Source: Winogradskyella ursingii (GTDB lineage: Bacteria > Bacteroidota > Bacteroidia > Flavobacteriales > Flavobacteriaceae). Taken from it: a DNA stretch of 64,000 nt. The stretch spans positions 620,001 to 684,000 of the forward strand of contig NZ_JABFDH010000001.1 in assembly GCF_013403975.1 (NCBI RefSeq). The letters run 5' to 3'. Position numbers and translations under genes: made by a program. The notes below the pieces were generated by a model. That model saw nothing but the letters and a program-made list of their open reading frames with translations. It had not been told where the DNA came from and did not search any database. Shown piece after piece: positions 63,010 through 64,000 of the stretch (position 1 is its first letter; every line of letters starts with the position of its first letter).

Positions 63010-64000
63010 ATGGCAGGAGGAAAATTATCTGCAAGGCAGAAAATGATAAACTTGATGTACCTTGTCTTTATTGCAATGATTGCAATGACAATGACTAAAG
63101 AGGTATTATCGGCATTCGGTTCAATGGATGCAAAGTTTGAAGCAACAAACGAGTTAACAACAGCTTCAAATGAGAACTTACTTAAGGGTCTAGCTTTAAA
63201 AGCTGAAGAAAAACCAAAAGAGTTTAGAGTAGCGGCTAATAAAGCAGCTCAGATTAAACAAATCTCTGATAAATTTGCCAACTACATAGGTACCTTAAAA
63301 AAGGATATCGTAGTAGGTGGCGGTTACGAGTTAGAAGATAATGGTGAGCTTCCTTTTGAAGAAATGGACAAAGGCGATTATCTTGATGAAGCTTGGTTTA
63401 CTGGAGACAGATTGACCAAGAAGGGTCAAGAAGTTATGGAAACTTTTAGAAAATATAAAGAGGACATCAAAGCTGTTTTAGGTGATGAGGTATCTTATAA
63501 TAATGCAATACAAAATTTTGAAAAGCGTTTTGATTTAAGTGACGTAAAACCAGAAGAAGCTTCTGCAGTGAATTACTTAGATTACAATTTTAAAGGTTTT
63601 CCTGCAATCGCATCACATGCTAAATTAACAGCGATTCAAAATGATGTAAGAACTACTGAAGCTAACTTATACAACTTATTTTTAGGAAATTCGCTTGAAG
63701 AAGCTGTAACCCTAAAGAATTATCAAGCAATTGTAATCCCGGACAAAAATGCGTTTTTTGCAGGAGAAAAATTCCAAGGAAAAGTAGTATTGGGTAAATA
63801 TGCTAGTGTAACACCAAACAAATTGATGGTAAATGGTAACGAAGTGTCTTTGACAGAAGAAGGTGCCATTGATTCCTTAGGAAATGCCAGACTTAATTTC
63901 ACAACAGGTAGTGTTGGTGAGAACGAAGTCAAAGGAACATTTACATTCATGGAAAAAGGTGAACCATTGGAAATTCCTTATGTTGGTAATTACGTTGTGG
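63010..64000 (+). CDS. gldM: gliding motility protein GldM, partial (cut by window end)
   Basis: The motor shaft of the type IX secretion system, anchored in the inner membrane and spanning the periplasm to GldK/GldN. The visible 330 codons begin MAGGKLSARQKMINLMYLV, with a membrane helix at about residues 13-34 that pairs with GldL, followed by the helical N-terminal periplasmic domain and the start of the beta domains. The reading frame stays open to the last base, so the 3' end lies beyond the window; complete GldM proteins are about 510-520 residues. It follows gldL by 48 bases. gldN would be expected next. Confidence 0.95.
   Translation, partial: MAGGKLSARQKMINLMYLVFIAMIAMTMTKEVLSAFGSMDAKFEATNELTTASNENLLKGLALKAEEKPKEFRVAANKAAQIKQISDKFANYIGTLKKDIVVGGGYELEDNGELPFEEMDKGDYLDEAWFTGDRLTKKGQEVMETFRKYKEDIKAVLGDEVSYNNAIQNFEKRFDLSDVKPEEASAVNYLDYNFKGFPAIASHAKLTAIQNDVRTTEANLYNLFLGNSLEEAVTLKNYQAIVIPDKNAFFAGEKFQGKVVLGKYASVTPNKLMVNGNEVSLTEEGAIDSLGNARLNFTTGSVGENEVKGTFTFMEKGEPLEIPYVGNYVV

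Overview
This is an AT-rich chromosomal segment of a member of the Bacteroidota, most likely a marine Flavobacteriaceae. Several lines of evidence agree. The gliding/type IX secretion genes gldK-gldL-gldM lie at the right end. There is an exosortase F pair and a DUF6090 protein. Many start codons lack a clear Shine-Dalgarno sequence, and many upstream regions carry the Bacteroidota -7 box TAnnTTTG. Gene order in the mreBCD-pbp2-rodA and miaB-to-groEL blocks is typical of the group. I cannot name the genus from sequence alone. Apart from palindromic repeat relics I see no insertion sequence, prophage, CRISPR array, rRNA or tRNA gene.

Layout. 1-9.2 kb: a tat gene, then a minus-strand kynurenine (tryptophan) catabolic operon, kynU, kmo, a RidA-type 2-aminomuconate deaminase, a DUF6090 membrane protein, a semialdehyde dehydrogenase, an SDR protein, 3-hydroxyanthranilate dioxygenase, ACMS decarboxylase and an O-methyltransferase. 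The first two steps, tryptophan dioxygenase and formamidase, are not in the window. 9.2-19.4 kb: an Fe-S/CDGSH protein, a methyltransferase, a lipoprotein MsrA, a COG1579 coiled-coil protein with NIF3, LpxK, a TPR hybrid histidine kinase, GAPDH and LipA. 19.4-28.3 kb: an Nramp-like transporter with a sigma factor and a glycosyltransferase; an ECF sigma/anti-sigma pair; MurB; an aminotransferase; a PDZ aspartyl protease; DUF1573. 28.5-41.4 kb: ValS, an acidic lipoprotein, the rod-shape operon (mreB, mreC, mreD, PBP2, rodA), PurH, an ABC permease and a GAF/fRMsr protein.

41.4-47.8 kb is the most accessory-looking part: exosortase XrtF with its partner, then four co-oriented genes that look like a copper or heavy-metal handling system (HYC_CC_PP protein, HMA-MauE fusion, TonB receptor, secreted HMA protein), then a frame-broken small ORF relic and a lipoprotein. 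47.9-54.6 kb: groEL, groES, and the operon miaB - sigma-54 activator - lptE - TPR protein - secG. 54.8-64 kb: a membrane protein, an LVIVD-repeat lipoprotein, topA, an arginase-fold protein that has lost its metal ligands, and the gldKLM operon, with gldM cut by the window end.

Most of the window is housekeeping. The items most worth a second look are the arginase-fold pseudoenzyme beside gldK, the kynurenine operon's SDR without its catalytic Tyr/Lys and its embedded DUF6090 protein, the Nramp homologue without the DPGN metal site, the HMA/TonB locus, and the exosortase F pair.
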